Below, piece after piece: positions 24,239 through 37,500 of a stretch of DNA of 64,000 nt. Position 1 is the stretch's first letter; every line of letters starts with the position of its first letter. Both the position numbers and the translations under genes were made by a program. The DNA comes from Aplidium turbinatum (taxonomy: Eukaryota > Chordata > Ascidiacea > Aplousobranchia > Polyclinidae). The DNA is taken from positions 22,055,695 through 22,119,694 of the forward strand of contig OU964924.1 in NCBI GenBank assembly GCA_918807975.1, given 5' to 3'. A model generated the notes under the pieces. The model searched no databases. It saw only the letters and a program-made list of their open reading frames with translations, and was not told where the DNA came from.

Positions 24239-24393
24239 ATTTGCAGTTCTCTTTACTGAGAAACAACGATTACGCTTCAAAACGAAGTTCAGTGAAAATG
24301 GATTTCATAGATCGCCAGTTGGCCAAGTCGCGGTGGATGACCATTGAAGCGGCAAAACTACCAACATCACGATCTTATTACCCTAAACCGGTA
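24239..24393 (+). CDS. Candidate exon of unrecognised gene
   Basis: A T-rich tract and TTTGCAG lie upstream of about 24247, and GTAAAA follows 24393. The open frame reads SLLRNNDYASKRSSVKMDFI, then RQLAKSRWMTIEAAKLP and TSRSYYPKP. Composition is protein-like (charged, with Trp and aromatic residues) and less AT-biased than the flanks. If the donor is not used it runs on to a stop after VKMK. I do not recognise the family, and no partner exon could be joined to it with confidence. Confidence 0.35.
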
Positions 24394-24472
24394 AAAATGA
24401 AATAGTAATAGCCAGTAAGGCAAGTAACATCTGCATAGACAAAAAGAAGTCACCGAATTCTGTCCGCCCCGA

Positions 24473-24720
24473 TAGCTCAGTGGTTAGGTGCCCGGCTCAA
24501 GATCACGCGGCGCTGGTTCGACTCTCGGGGTGTGCGCTTGAGCAGGACTGCTCTCCATTCAGCGGCCCCTAGTGAATGGAATAATCCCGGGCAACAATAC
24601 TTCAACAATCAAAAAACTTCACTGCCAATCTAGATAACCGGCCCTGCGTCAAGAGCCTCTACAAGTATGCGAAACTACCTGGAATAACCAATCAAGGCTT
24701 TGTCAGTCCGAAGATAAAAA
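24473..24720 (+). mobile_element. tRNA-derived SINE, family A, best-preserved head
   Basis: Begins GCCCCGATAGCTCAGTGG, with an acceptor-like pair GCCCCGA/TCGGGGT and B box GGTTCGACTCT. A SINE body shared with 18842 and 15570 follows, so it is not a free tRNA gene. Confidence 0.65.
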
Positions 24721-25284
24721 TTCAAAACCAACCAAACAATGGTTGCCTACGCCTGCACACGCTGTTGACTCGTCCTTAAGGTAGGCTACAAAAAACGTTG
24801 TGTCAAAAGCTCAATGGCTAGGGCAATCTTTTTTAATGAAATCGTGGAATACCCAAAGATTCTTATCTTCGAATAAATCAAGTGATACAGATTCGACAAC
24901 GGGAATGTGAATGTCGACGTTGTAAATGCAGTAGTAATGCATTATTACGTTTCTTTTCACCTGGAGTGAAAATATGGAGACAGGTCTCGCAAACGTACGA
25001 GCTAAAATGGTTGGAAACTAATGAAATTTTGACTACAATCACTACTGTACAGTTGGCTAAAATTTATTTGCTTCTTTTTAAAATAATAGTTAGCCTACTA
25101 TACGAAAAATCAAACTGTATGGTTACAGTCTGCTCTTTGAATGTCAAATTGCCATCACTGCGAAACTCCTGATTTTACTTTCCAAAGTGTTAAAGTCATT
25201 CACTGTTCTCAATGTTGCTGAATCTTCTTCGCATTTCTAGGACATCCATCAAAATCTAGTTAAATGTTTGCCTGGCAACAGTAG

Positions 25285-26034
25285 CAGGCCCGTAACTAGC
25301 TTGGAGCAGCAGGGTGGGCAAAAAGTATTCTAGAGGGGGCCCAACTTTTACCTTCCGTATCATGTACGAAAACGACGTTTGTACACAATGTGGGTATATT
25401 TACGCAAGAACATTAATCGTAGGCCTAATACAACGTTTACATTAGACTAGTTTATCATAGAAACAGTCAGTGACGTAGCCAGGAATTTTGAAAGGGGGTG
25501 GGGGTTGACGGCCGACGGGCAAAGACCGACGGCGTCTTCGCTTATCGCGACACCCAGCAGCGGGGGGTCTGGAGGGCCTCCTCCAGAAAATTTTGAAAAA
25601 TTACTTTGAATTTGGTGCATTCTGAAAGCATTTTCAACAAACATGTGGGTATAAATATTCCTATAAAATGGTGCTGTCCGGTGGCATAGCAAAAGGATAA
25701 GATCATGTTTTCTAGGGCATTTTTCGGTAATAAAGCTAAGTCTCTATGTTTTCTTGTTGCTAATTCCTGGCTGAGATATTTGAATGTTTGGTATTGGCAA
25801 AACTCGCTCTTTTAATGCAGTTTCGTTTAAAATTAGGCAAACTTTATTTTAGAGACAACATTCTACCACACCCTTAAACACACAATGTTTACAATTAAAT
25901 AACACAAGAAAATTGAGTATAAAACTGAAAAGTCAGCGAACAGAGCTAATTAACATAATTTTTTCCAGGGGGTGCCAACATTTTTGCAGGGGGGGGGCTT
26001 TGCCCTCCCTGCGCCCCCCCTAGTTACGGGCCTG
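25285..26034. mobile_element. hAT-like element (CAGGCCCGTAACTAG ends)
   Basis: Left CAGGCCCGTAACTAG, right CTAGTTACGGGCCTG, with target duplication AACAGTAG / AACAATAG (one difference). G-rich and C-rich tracts lie inside the ends. A second hAT-type start (CAGTGACGTAGCCAGG) at 25468 hints at a nested copy. No transposase. Confidence 0.8.
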
Positions 26035-27928
26035 AACAATAGTACAAAAGTACCTCTAACTAAATTAACCAAAGTAGGCTATGCACAAAGGCTATGCAGC
26101 GTTTATCACTCAGAACCCGGGTAGCAATTACTCTTACCAGAAATTTACAACAGCAACTATCAACGTTTTCAAGGGTAGCACGTAGCGGATTGGCTTACAG
26201 TAAGTTGGAAAGCTTGCACGTGGACAGCACAAGGGCAGTGTGCAATATATAAAGATAGGTCACCAAGGGTATCCCATATATGCAATGTTTAAATACTATT
26301 CCAAGAATAAATTGTAACAAGTGCAAAACAAAGTGCTCGATGCAGGTAGCAGAGCTAGTGATGGCAAAAACTAAAATGGCTGAGTTATGTTTGGTTATAT
26401 TAAGTTATGGTTTAAATTAATTTACACATCACTTAACCATTTTAGTTTTTGTCATTTTTAAATAGTGCTCGTATTGTAGTTTAAAAACCAAGTGATTTCA
26501 ACAAAGCTTTATTGTTTTCCGACAGAAACCCTGCATTTGTTTGTCGAACCACCTTCGTTTCCATAATGTTTTCTATGATTTGTAGACAATGGGAAGGTTT
26601 GGTGGAGTCACAGAACAATCCTTCCAGTACGGGTGGCCAAAGCAAGACCCATATCAGATTCATCGTGTAACTTTTCGTAGAACGAAAAGATAGAGCGGCT
26701 AAACAAAGTATTTTATGACGGACTGAAATACAACTGATGACAGTTGATGGAGGCAATCACGATTTGAAAAAACCATACGTCATTTTGTGTTGCAAAAATG
26801 TTGGTGTTTATGAAATGTTTACTTATGATAAATATGAATTCACGTGAAAATCTTACTTGAATTTTTTATTTTTATTGTGCACTTAGTTTTATGATTCTAT
26901 TGCTTGAAGTACTCATCAGCAGTGGTGTAACAAGATGATAAGGCCATGGGCTCACGCAGCCAAAGGGGCCCATTGATAATATTTCTAATGACATTACCGC
27001 TTCTTTGACACAAATTGTAAGAAACACGAAGCCCCACTTTTCAAAACTATTCGTCAATGAGAAGATTGACCTCTTGACCTTTATCAGTCACGTGCCTCCT
27101 CGCCACGCTTCCTTCGTTGATTTTTTGAGACATTATCTTAAAAATAAATAGATTTAAAAACATCTAAGAAATGTTAAAACATCTCGGGAAAATAAACTTC
27201 TGGTTGTAATTCTTAATCTGGGAAACAGCGTTGTTGTGTATTTATGACGTTTAATGTATGTAACTAAGTTCCATCATATTGACCTTCTTCCAGTTTTATG
27301 GTTTTGGTAGCAAGTGGCTTAATTCTGTGTGTAGAAAATTCCTTCATTTTAAAGTGGTTACATTTTCTGTCAATAATCTTTCATTAATGTCTTTACTCTT
27401 AAGTAGCGTTCGCGTTTTACTAAAAAACACAGTTTGGTTTAACTCCACGGTTTGAGTGTGGTGCTGCGTTTTTTTAGTTTAGCTATTTTTTCGAAAAACA
27501 ACCACTAATGCAGAAGCTTTAAATTAGGAGTAAAGATTGAACCATAGATGTAGAAGCTGCGGATGCAGGGAGTGCGACCGCACCCCCAAAAATTAACCTT
27601 CTCTTACACCAATAGGCTGAACGCTTGTTGTCGTCATTTACTTTATTCTATTGAGAAGGTATTGCAATTGAGTATTTACTTCTCTACAATCAGAAAGAAA
27701 CTATTTTGGTCTGCTGGTGCGTGGTCTTTGAAGGGAGGAGTGTTGCATCTTTCTTTTTTGTAAATGGGTGTAGAAAAACAGTCCATATTACGAAGAGCTT
27801 CAAAATCTTTTGTTCACCCAATAAAAAAGGCCTTTTCCCGTGGGTGACAAGGCTTGAGATTGCCTACTCTCAACCTTTCAATGCTGTCCGGGAAAACATT
27901 GACACTCTGGATTGGTGAACTAATAGAG

Positions 27929-28357
27929 TAGCCCATGGCTACCTAAAGATACGGCCTGATTTGTCACATTTGTAGAAATTTCCAGATTTTGCCAACTTTG
28001 GGCGAATGTTTAAATAATTTTTTCTAAAAGTTATATCTTTACGCTTTCTTTACTGTTTTCCCCAGATGACACAATAGGTTTTAACATCCTCAGATGTTGA
28101 AAAACAAAGAAAATTTGATTTCGAAGATTTTAGTCAGACTGTTATTTTTCCAATAACAGTCTGATTCAGCCTTTTTCAACTTACTTTTTCTCATTTGCTA
28201 TTGCTTTCCCAAGGCAACAAAAAGCTGTTATATCATTAAGAGACAGCAAAAAGTAAAAAAATCTCAGAAAATGTCAGTCAAACACTAGCAGTAGCTGCAA
28301 TCAAAATTTGCAAAATGTGACAAATCAGGCCAGATCTCTAGGTGGCCATGAGTAGCC
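27929..28357. mobile_element. MITE with ~50-base inverted ends
   Basis: Left GGCTACCTAAAGATACGG then CCTGATTTGTCACATTT; the right end is its reverse complement with few changes. A short hairpin (CAGACTGTTATT / AATAACAGTCTG) lies near 28135-28165. Non-coding. Confidence 0.6.
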
Positions 28358-28653
28358 GAAGCCCGAAGACCCAAACAACTATGATAGTTGCAATTTAGTC
28401 ATCACAGCACAAAACACAGTGACATGGTAAAAAAGCTTGTTTTTTTCAGAAATTTTTTAATATTTTTGTAATATAAATTCTAACACAAATTGACTTTAAG
28501 ATTATAAAATCTTGAAACAAACTTGAATTTCTTTACTTGATTTGTTGATGTTGCACATAAACGGTGTCCTCTATTTATCTGTGGTCTTTGATTTAAAAGC
28601 CTATATTTCTAACTGCTAGTAAAAGTCACAAGTTTTAAAACCGTGTTTAATAC

Positions 28654-28785
28654 AAAACGACATTTCTTTTGTTGGATCCGGTACTTGGCTACAAGGGCAT
28701 GATGCCTGTTGATTCCATCTGCTTAAAGCTTTTGTTTAAGGACTGTGAAGAGGATCGAAGTACCGTCTATTGCCATGGTAAAAGC
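28654..28785 (+). CDS. Weak candidate coding segment
   Basis: An open frame reads LDPVLGYKGMMPVDSICLKL then LFKDCEEDRSTVYCHG, followed by a possible donor GTAAAA. The residue mix looks protein-like, but no good acceptor precedes it and no family is recognised. It could be a relic of a mobile element or chance. Confidence 0.22.
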
Positions 28786-29677
28786 TGTGTATTTTTGTCT
28801 ACAGTAGCTCATTGTAAGTGACCTCTTTCAGATAAAAAAAATCAACGAGAAAGCAAGTTATTGAGCTTTTAGAATAGATAAAGTGCTGTTTTTATATTAT
28901 TCCATGTGTCAAAAAAATTGCGGTGAAAAAAAAACTTTAATTGTGATTTCAAGAGTTTAAAATGATTTTACTTTTTCAAACAAAACAGATTTGATGATTT
29001 TTTATTAAGGCAGTTGAATCGCAAGATGTGGTATTTTTGTAAACTGCCATGGTCATAAACTACTATGTGAAAACTTTCTGCTGTTCTTTTTTATAAAAAT
29101 AAGCAAAGTGAGTCTTTGAATACCAGCACGCAGTTTAACCTGCAGCGAAACTTCGAGATTAAAAGCTTAAATAAGCGATAACTTAATTTTCAAAAATGAA
29201 ACCAGTATGCTCAAAAATAGAAATGTTCCTCTATACTCTATAGCCTACGTAGCCTGATAAAACATAATACAAAGTTTGCAAAGCGAAAAGTTTCATAGCT
29301 TGGCAAACAAGTTTGTAAGCAAAATTTGTGACCACCAGTCAGTAACATAAACTTCCCAGACAGCAAATCAGGCATTTTTCAGATTGATCCAGACGTTGAA
29401 TTAATGTAAAAAAAACGATTAATTTGCATTCTGAGTTTGCAACTGTGCCGTTTGCTAACAGCATAGGATCGAGTCACGAACTTATCGATTCATTTATTTA
29501 CGAACAAACGACACGTTTTATCAAGTTTTTGTGTCGTCTGACAGATTGTAAACATATTGCGTAATCCTCTTAACCCACTTCTGCCGGTCTCTTATCACCT
29601 GCCTTTCTGTAGTAGAAGTAGTGCTGTCATAGAAACTGTGCGCCATGAAGCGATTTCGGTATTGTCTCGTTTTAATC

Positions 29678-30499
29678 CAGGGGTGGGGAACCTGCGGCCC
29701 GCGGGCCGAATGCGGCCCGCGTAATTGTTCTATGTGGCCCGCGTCAAAATTTCGTAAAAAATTTTTTTTTTCTTTTGGAAAAGTGAAATCATTTGAAGCT
29801 AAATTACCTGTGGAAAGTACAACTTGAAAACAATAACACCGCACATTTTCCTACCTTGCAAGAGCAAAAGCTTTCTACAACAGCCAAATATAGGCTACCC
29901 ATTGCCTATGTATGTGTCAATCTTATGGAGACATTTAATGCAAGATTTTTGGACATAAAGAGTAAAGAAATGGAGTTAGATATTTTTGCCTCTCCTTTCA
30001 ATGTGGTTGCAACTGATGTTCCTAGTAACTTCCAACATGAAACAGTAGAGCTCACAGAGTGACGGTACGTTGAAAGCGATGTACCAAAACATTCCACTGC
30101 TCAACTTTTATCAACGCTACATAAATGCTGATGATTTTCCAGTCATGCGGAAACATGCTTTGAAATATGTGTCTCTGTTTGGAAGCACCTACCGTTGCGA
30201 GCAGTTTTTTTCCAAATTGAATCTAACAAAAAGTCGGCTTCGCTCCAGAGTCTCCAGACTGACTGATAAAAACGTGGAGATGTAGTTAAGAGTTGCAACA
30301 TCTTCCGTGTCAGCAGACATCACACGACTCACCAAAAATAAAAACTTTCAGCCATCCCACTAGCTGTGAAAGTGAAATAAATCATTGTCTACTTCGCTGC
30401 ATTTTTTATCTGTAAATAAAATTTCGAAATTTTAGTGGCCCGCCTGTGTTATTTCTCATTTTATGTGGCCCGCATTACTAAAAAGGTTCCCCACCCCTG
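29678..30499 (+). mobile_element. hAT element with transposase C-terminus, exact target duplication
   Basis: Ends CAGGGGTGGGGAACCT and AGGTTCCCCACCCCTG, with exact 8-bp duplication TTTTAATC on both sides (29670-29677, 30500-30507). The plus strand carries LLNFYQRYINADDFPVMRKH, then CEQFFSKLNLTKSRLRSRVS, the hAT dimerisation region close to GTF2IRD2/ZBED-type transposase proteins. At 822 bases it is an internally shortened copy and cannot make a full transposase. Confidence 0.9.
29793..30285 (+). pseudogene. hAT transposase C-terminal remnant
   Basis: Two frames (29793-30062 and 30070-30285) within the hAT copy. The first carries MEL(D)IFASPFNVVATDVP. The second carries the hATC-type dimerisation end with SLFGSTYRCEQFFSKLN. 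An in-frame stop and frame change part them. The N-terminal BED finger and catalytic core are absent. Confidence 0.7.
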
Positions 30500-30741
30500 T
30501 TTTAATCTATTAAGCGCCCGATAAATCAAGAAGTTGCGCAATTTGGCCAGTGCAGTTCTCCAGTATATGTAAACAATCCAATTAAAGAGTTGCAATAGAA
30601 TGCTGTAAAAGAAATCGTGGTGATTATTATTTTTTATCACTTTCAGGTAAGCTTTCAATTCTCATTCATCAATTCCAATTTCCAAGTAATAGATTGAGCT
30701 TCGCTTTTAGCAGCATGATGGTTGCTTCCTTCACTAATGTA

Positions 30742-31062
30742 GAAACAAAACGACCTGTTTTAGCCTGATGCTGCGAATTCGCTGCGGTGATAGCGGTTTG
30801 CACTAGCTCTCGGAACACCTGTGTTATGACGAATGGTGTTGGAGCCAGTGTGTCGTTGTTTAATGCATAAAACATAGTTCCCTCGTCATAGCACATGACG
30901 AATGGTGTTAGAATCAGTGTGTCGTTGTTTTATAACGACGCACTGACTCCAACACCATTTGTCATAGCACATGACCCTGGAACTGTGTTCTGAAAGCTAG
31001 TGCAAACCGCTGCTACCACAGCGAACTCGCAATATCAGGCTAAAACAGGTCGTTTTGTATTT
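30742..31062. mobile_element. Palindromic MITE, family also at 47954
   Basis: Inverted arms (AAACGACCTGTTTTAGCCTG against CAGGCTAAAACAGGTCGTTT) with extra internal copies of TGACGAATGGTGTTGGAGCC-like sequence. One arm of the same family lies in an intron of the IgSF receptor at 47954-48085. Confidence 0.6.
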
Positions 31063-31299
31063 CCATTTGTGAAATTCTAAGTAACTTTTAATGCAGCATT
31101 CGATTCAAAATAAAGTCTTTTATGAATGTCTAAATATTTAAAAAGAAAATTAGCATCCTCGACAAATTTTGATTATGCAAAACAAAGGTAGTCTGTCCCA
31201 AAAATATCTGTTGTAAAAAAAGTGTGATATACCATATTAGGAAACAGCAAATACTAAAAAATATGCAATGGGTTTTTAAAGTTAGCTTACTGAATTTTG

Positions 31300-31410
31300 C
31301 GTTGGGATGGCACAGCAGATAAGACGGTAGTTTTTCCAATAATGCCAACTTGGTTCGACTCTGGAGGTAAGCTGGTTGTTGATAAACACGGCTCATCTCT
31401 ACCTACGGTG
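31300..31410 (+). mobile_element. tRNA-derived SINE head fragment
   Basis: GGGATGGCACAGCAGATAAG (A-box-like), then TTGGTTCGACTCTGG (B box), about 45 bases apart. The body after it is short and unlike families A and B. Confidence 0.4.
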
Positions 31411-34400
31411 TACAGATTGGGTGGGCGCAGTTGCTAAAGGAAAGGCGGCCGAGACGTAGGAAAATTTGTGTAGCATTAAGAATAGACTTAAATTTTGCAA
31501 CTGTTTCTAACACCGAATTAATGTTTTTAAGGTTTCGGCATTCTATCATTCAAAGTTTCAAAACAGACCCTTCACGTCAGCCTGTGCTACATTTTAGTTT
31601 ATGTTTGGAAGATGTTTCAGCTTTCTCTCCGAGTAATAATACGGTAGATTGCATAAAATAGGCTTCAACTTAAGAGATGGGCAATCTATTCATATGCTTA
31701 TCCCAACAGGCATGGAGGCTTAAACAGAAGAAGCATTTGTGCCTGTCGGTGTGACAAAAACAGGAACCAATAAAATTATTACTCAAAATATCAAAAATAT
31801 GCCAAATTTTATATATTTCTCTATATCTCAAAATTACTTTTGTCCTTGAAACTAAGTTCCAGTGACAAGCAATAATCAATTTATTTTTTTAATTATTTAA
31901 AACTGCAGTATTTCATTACTCTTTCCTGACACATTGTATTGTAGGCTACAAGGGATTTGCTTTAAACGTTTTAAAAATAGGAAAGATCAATGCATTTGTA
32001 ACAATAACATGTTTCAATATCCGCCAGGAGACGTGCATCTATAGACTGAATCAATGTAACAACGAAAGATATGCTATCTGAGTTTAGGTTTAGAATGATG
32101 AAAGCAAAGCATGAGAGGTGCACATAACAATAGCTAATGAAAGATGTCGCAAAGTACGTTTAAAGTATAAAAACTAATCGTTTTTTCAAGACGTCATCAC
32201 TCTGTACTAGAAGAATATTTGGTCGCTGGCTGTTTTGAAAAGGTTGCAACATTGGTTTCTGTTGGGCGCAAATAGCTTTTGTGACTAATGTCTCTGCCAG
32301 TTTTGCTTTTGTTAAATCGACGTAAAGAGCAGTTCAATCGACGTAAAATGACGTGCTCTTTGAAACCACTGAAGGACCTGATGAGAGGCGGTGGTTCTGT
32401 CTCTAATTTGATCACGTGGCATAGAATGGCGGGCAAGAAATTTTGAAGTGGCTTGTCTCGAAAAAGGCAATAAACAACGACTACAGATGAGAAAAACAAG
32501 CCAAGCAACCACACTCGCGAATGCAGTTCGCATTATTTTGGGAAAGATGTCGACATCGCCTTGTTTTGAATCAGGAGATGCAGGTGATCCAAAAGTGGTA
32601 GTTAGGAAGTTTTGTAGGAGCACGCAGTGCCAGATGCTTGCGTGATAAAAGTTTTCACTGCAGCAAATTCAGTTTCTAAGGAAAGCTTCAGTTTTTCTAA
32701 AACTTACCTTGTGTCAGCACGAAGCCGAATGTATGTTATTTCTTACTAACTTGCCAATTGTGATGCACGTACCTTGTTGTATCATCGCCACCAATCTCTT
32801 GTTGAAAAGAGCGCATTGGATGTAGTGAGATGTTTTTTTTATCTGTCACAAGTTTACGATAAACTCTATGCTAGACTAAAAATGTTCGAAGCTATACTGT
32901 ATTTAACAATACCTGACGTAGTTTAAATGTACTTTTCATCTTTCTTGATAGTTTAACGATAATAGTTGCAAGTTACTAAGTTTCTTAGCGACATTTATTT
33001 ATGATAAAACCACTACGTCAAAACTATTTAAAATGATAATTAAGTTTAGTTATGATTCTAACGTGGCTGCAACCACGTGAGCATCTACGGCTGGTGAAAA
33101 CACAAGCATCATCATTTTTTCAAGAAAATTTGTAAATGCAATGGTGAATTAATCTAACAGTAAAAACAAACTTTAAACGTACAGTAGTAAATTTTTCAAC
33201 CTAAAGTTAGTTATTGACAGATCAACAATAGACGGCAGTTGAGTTACTTACAGAATAATCATTTTCTTGTATAAACAACACGATATTGAGTTCCAGAAAG
33301 TGAATTGAAATGCGAGAAAGCGTCAAAGTGGAATATTCTATTGGATCACGTTAATCGTAAACAAGACATCTCGTAGTTTCTTTACAATTTCAAGTGACTC
33401 CTGCTTAGATGTTAGTAAAGTTTTTTTTTAAAAAGTATCAAGTTTGGTTCCAGCAAATTTTATTACATTCTTCTGGTCAGCATACGATTAGAAACAAGCA
33501 TTCGTAGAAGGTTTGTGCAAATAACGTATGTTTGACGTTACAAAAACGTGACATGTTAATTTCTTTCTCAGTTTTCTCAGTTTTCCTTGTTGGTGGTCTT
33601 CAATAAGAGTTTTGTTCCAGATGTCAATGTACAGTCCTAATTCAATTGTCTATTGATGACGCCTATTGTACAGTTTCAACAAATTGATCAAAGTAACATC
33701 AACCGACTTCATGATGGTTCACCAACTTATATAACAGTTTGGCAGTTTTTTTTTTGCTTTTTATTAATATCATGATATTTATTGATTTTATCAAAAGTTT
33801 TATTGAAGTAATGACTGATGACAACGACATAGGTAAGGAGGGTGGGTCAAATTTCAGTAAGATAATTGTGAAAATAAGCAATGTTAATAATTGGTTTCTG
33901 TTAGTGCAACAAATCTTCAACAGTAATTTTGACGACGAGTTCAGATTTGTTATCACTTTGATTAAAAGATGGACCTGCTGTGTACCAAATGAGATCAGTC
34001 TGTGCACAGTTCCTTGTGTCTGTGTAGAAAATTAGCTGCAATAAATCAAACTGAGCAGAAGTTTTATTTGTGCAAAAAACATGTGTGCCCCAGAGCCATT
34101 TTAGAACTATCCTTTAAAAAAGCATTCAGATTAAGATGACAAGAGTTTTATTGTCAATGCAAACGCACTGGCATTGCAAAAGGATGAGCACAGAGACACA
34201 GTGGGCAACGCAAGCTACAGTAGATGCTTTTGATATTTTGGACTCAAAGAAAAGCTTTTTTTTTTCAGATGGAGAGATTTCAATTCGATGAGGATATGAC
34301 TAAAGATAACACGATGCTTAAAGTTTGAAATCCTTTCAATGCAGAAAAGTGTCGTACACTTAAGCCAGTCCATACGTAGATTTGCAAATAAACTTGCGTC

Positions 34401-34490
34401 ACAATTGCAGCGACTGAGATGAAATACTTTTGATTTTTGACAGACTCTTGTTTTCTTGTCATAAAGTAATATATACAATAACTGATCAAG
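31411..34490. other. Upstream region of the IgSF receptor; nothing firm
   Basis: AT-rich. Overlapping minus-strand frames near 32200-32640 are open but show no family. Any promoter of the receptor should lie just above 34491. 28786-29669 is likewise empty. Confidence 0.45.
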
Positions 34491-34545
34491 ATGAATGCGA
34501 TTTGCCTCTGCAAGTTTTTCATCCTATCACTTGTCATATTTGGAA
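34491..34545 (+). CDS. IgSF receptor exon 1: signal peptide
   Basis: ATG followed by MNAICLCKFFILSLVIFG, a hydrophobic leader ending at donor GTAAGT in phase 1. No in-frame upstream ATG competes. A TA-rich stretch lies ~25 bases upstream, but no promoter can be proven. Confidence 0.8.
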
Positions 34546-37500
34546 GTAAGTGGATGTGTTGAATAGTTTATTCTAGATATATTCAATTAATATGAATATG
34601 AAAAACCTACACTAAATATGAAAAACATAGTGCAAAAAAGCAAACTTTCTTTACAAGCTACATGGCTATGATTGATACCGTACCAACGTAATTTCATCTG
34701 CACCTACCAGTCGTGCCTGGTAATGGGGTACTTAAGAACTTATCAGTTAGATTTTTGAATACTTTCAAGCTTTCTAATCAACCTCATTTACAACGGGAAA
34801 CAGTCTCATGCGTTTTCAGAAGGCAGTAAAATTCTTACTGTGTTTATTTCCCAATATTTTGGTGTTCCGCCCTTGTTATTACCACAATAGAAGGGTTACT
34901 TTCCGATCTTGTTACATAATTTTTTCGTCCATGTTGGATGAATAAAATGCTTTTTAGGCGTTTTTATGTCTTGATGGATTTTCTTCTTTTATTTTTGTAC
35001 AACGATACAACGATGGATTTATGTTCTTTAAAACTCGGTTATAGTAAAAGGCATTCACATTTTGTTGACACCACAAAGTGACAAAAAAATCGTCTCGTGC
35101 AATTTACTAAAATTGCCGATGCACTGCTGAAATTCAACTTTTTCCCATCCTATTGATTGATTGAAGACAATTGCACGAAAACTTCAGGCTTCTGAGTGAT
35201 CTTTAACTTTTAAGAAATTGTTTCATATTGATTTAAAGCAAATGTTGCGTTAAGAGAGCTTTGCTATATTTTGTCCATTAGTATTTGCTTTGGGTTTGCT
35301 GCAAAGTGGGATAAAAACACGGACGATCCTGGATTCACCGCACGTGACTGATGTATCTTCATATAACAATTAGTAATGTTTTCTTTGTCTGTGTCAACTT
35401 AAGCGACAATAGAAATCAATCTTTCAAAATCTCTCAATACTCCGGTGAACTTAGTAAGTAAATTCAGAATATGGCGAAAACATCATTTTTGTTGGTTTGC
35501 AATGAGTTGATACTTGGCTCAGCAGCAAACAACCTCTGTTGAACTTTGTTGAAGCAAGTCCGCATTTGATTTTCGCCAGTCAAACTAAAAACATTTCGTT
35601 TTTGGAACGTCGTGGTCGTGGCGCTACTTTCTAGCAATTTGTTCCTTTAAAAAAAGAAAGAGTAAACAAGAAGACCTTTATGGTGTTTTAAAGTAATTGT
35701 GTATTTAAACAAACGTTTTCGTAGCTAACTCCCGCCCGACAGCTTCAGCAGCGGGTGGCGAGTGCTTAGAAAACTAATTTTCAAACTCCAGTTGATCCCC
35801 AGACGGCAAAATCCGTCATGGGTGTCGACTTGCTTGTCTGAAAACCTAAAACGCTGCTGGCATTCAAAATTTGGTACTCTTTGGAATCTAGTACATGTAC
35901 GTTACATAATGCACATGGCACGTTTCAACGCAAAAAAGGATAAAATCGAAACATTAGATTTATTTACCGCGATTAAAACTGTTCTCACCAGACCATTCAA
36001 CATTTTGATTTTCTGCTGCCTTTGACTAATATTGTTTAAAGAAGTTGGTTTTGTACTCAAATTGTAAAACAAAATAATCTTGCGCATTAGAATTGGTTCG
36101 GTAATTTCTGATTGTTGATGTAACAGTTGTAACACCCTGCAACTGCGTGTTGCACATTTACATTTGAAGAGTCCAGGTGCATAACGATCAAACTCCATTA
36201 TTTGTGATTATTAGATTTTACCATTTCCCGTTGTGTTAACATTGAAAGTTTTATGTAGCAGCATTTTTTTCCGGCAAAACAATCAATATCTTTGAAAATA
36301 AGGCTTAAAAATAACAGGATTCAGCCACAGAACGATCAATCTCCATTTTTTTTTTTTTTTTTGTAAAATGTGGATACCCAACTTCATGTTATTGTTCAGA
36401 AATGCTTTGCAAATAAAATACTTTCCTCATAAACGCAACGATCCTACAATTGATGACCTAAAATTTAAACTTCTGAGGTTTCAAACTTTAATTTTCAGTT
36501 TACTCGAAAAGTTGGTTTTGGTAGTTTGATCGTTTTGCACCTGGACTCTTCATTTCTTAGATTTGGTCACAGTAGGCTACTTTGAAAACAGAAAAGTTTG
36601 GATACTCATCAGAACTGTTTCTTTTTTTATCAACGGCTGTAGTGTTTAATTGTTTATCACATGAATAAGAAAGTGAAAGCAAAACCATGTGTATCGTTTT
36701 ATTGGTTTGCAAGCGTTTCACGGAATACGACAATACACTTCCTCTGAGAGAGTGAGATGCAAAATAACAAGTCGAAAATGCTACTGCAGTACTAGTGATG
36801 GAAAAATAGTTAATTTAAAGCACGGTTAGAGTTGTAAACAAAGAATGTATGTTGTTTGATTTTCAGCTGCTCGTGGACAGAATAATGAAACTTCTGAAGA
36901 ACTTCCAAAGAAACCGATCAAGGCTGAACTAGGAAAGTCTGTAAAAATACCTTGCCTATACACACTGGCTGAGGTAAGTGTGATAGGTATTACATTTTAA
37001 AAAACTAGCCATAAGCCAAAATGGTTAACCCAAAGGTAATAACAATAACAGCATGGTATATTTCTAGTCACTAACTTGTCGGCTGTATAACCGAGAGGTG
37101 AGAGCATAGGCGCCGGGTTTTGAAAATTGCCGGGGGGGGCAAACTGTCTAGCGGACTGATTGCTTACATTCAAAATGCTGATGTTTGTATGTCAGCATTG
37201 ATGTTTGTTTGCGTCTATCTGCCATTGTATATCGCCAAGCTTTATAATGTGGGCCCAGGCCTCGAAATTCACAGCGGACATGTCTGCCGTCACAGCATGT
37301 GATGTCCGCGGGAAGTACCACCTAGATCGGTCATATTTGTCCGCCGAGAAATAACACAGGAACTAGCGATACAAATCGTCATTGCATAGCACGAACAATT
37401 GTTGCGATAATATATTTTCCAGCGCATTCTAACGCGCATCTAGAAAATGTGAATACTGTATCCCTTAGATTCCATTCAAGGAGGAAAACTTTCGATTTTT

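Noticed and set aside
24473-24540. tRNA gene with matching acceptor-like stem and A/B boxes
   Set aside because: The T-stem does not pair well, and the sequence continues into a SINE body shared with 18842 and 15570.
32197-32640. Overlapping minus- and plus-strand open frames, one with a hydrophobic segment
   Set aside because: No family signal, starts are not at convincing ATGs in context, and splice signals conflict between strands.
35762-36025. 87-codon plus-strand frame in intron 1 of the IgSF receptor
   Set aside because: It has no splice sites or domain, and using it would break the well-supported exon 1 to exon 2 junction.
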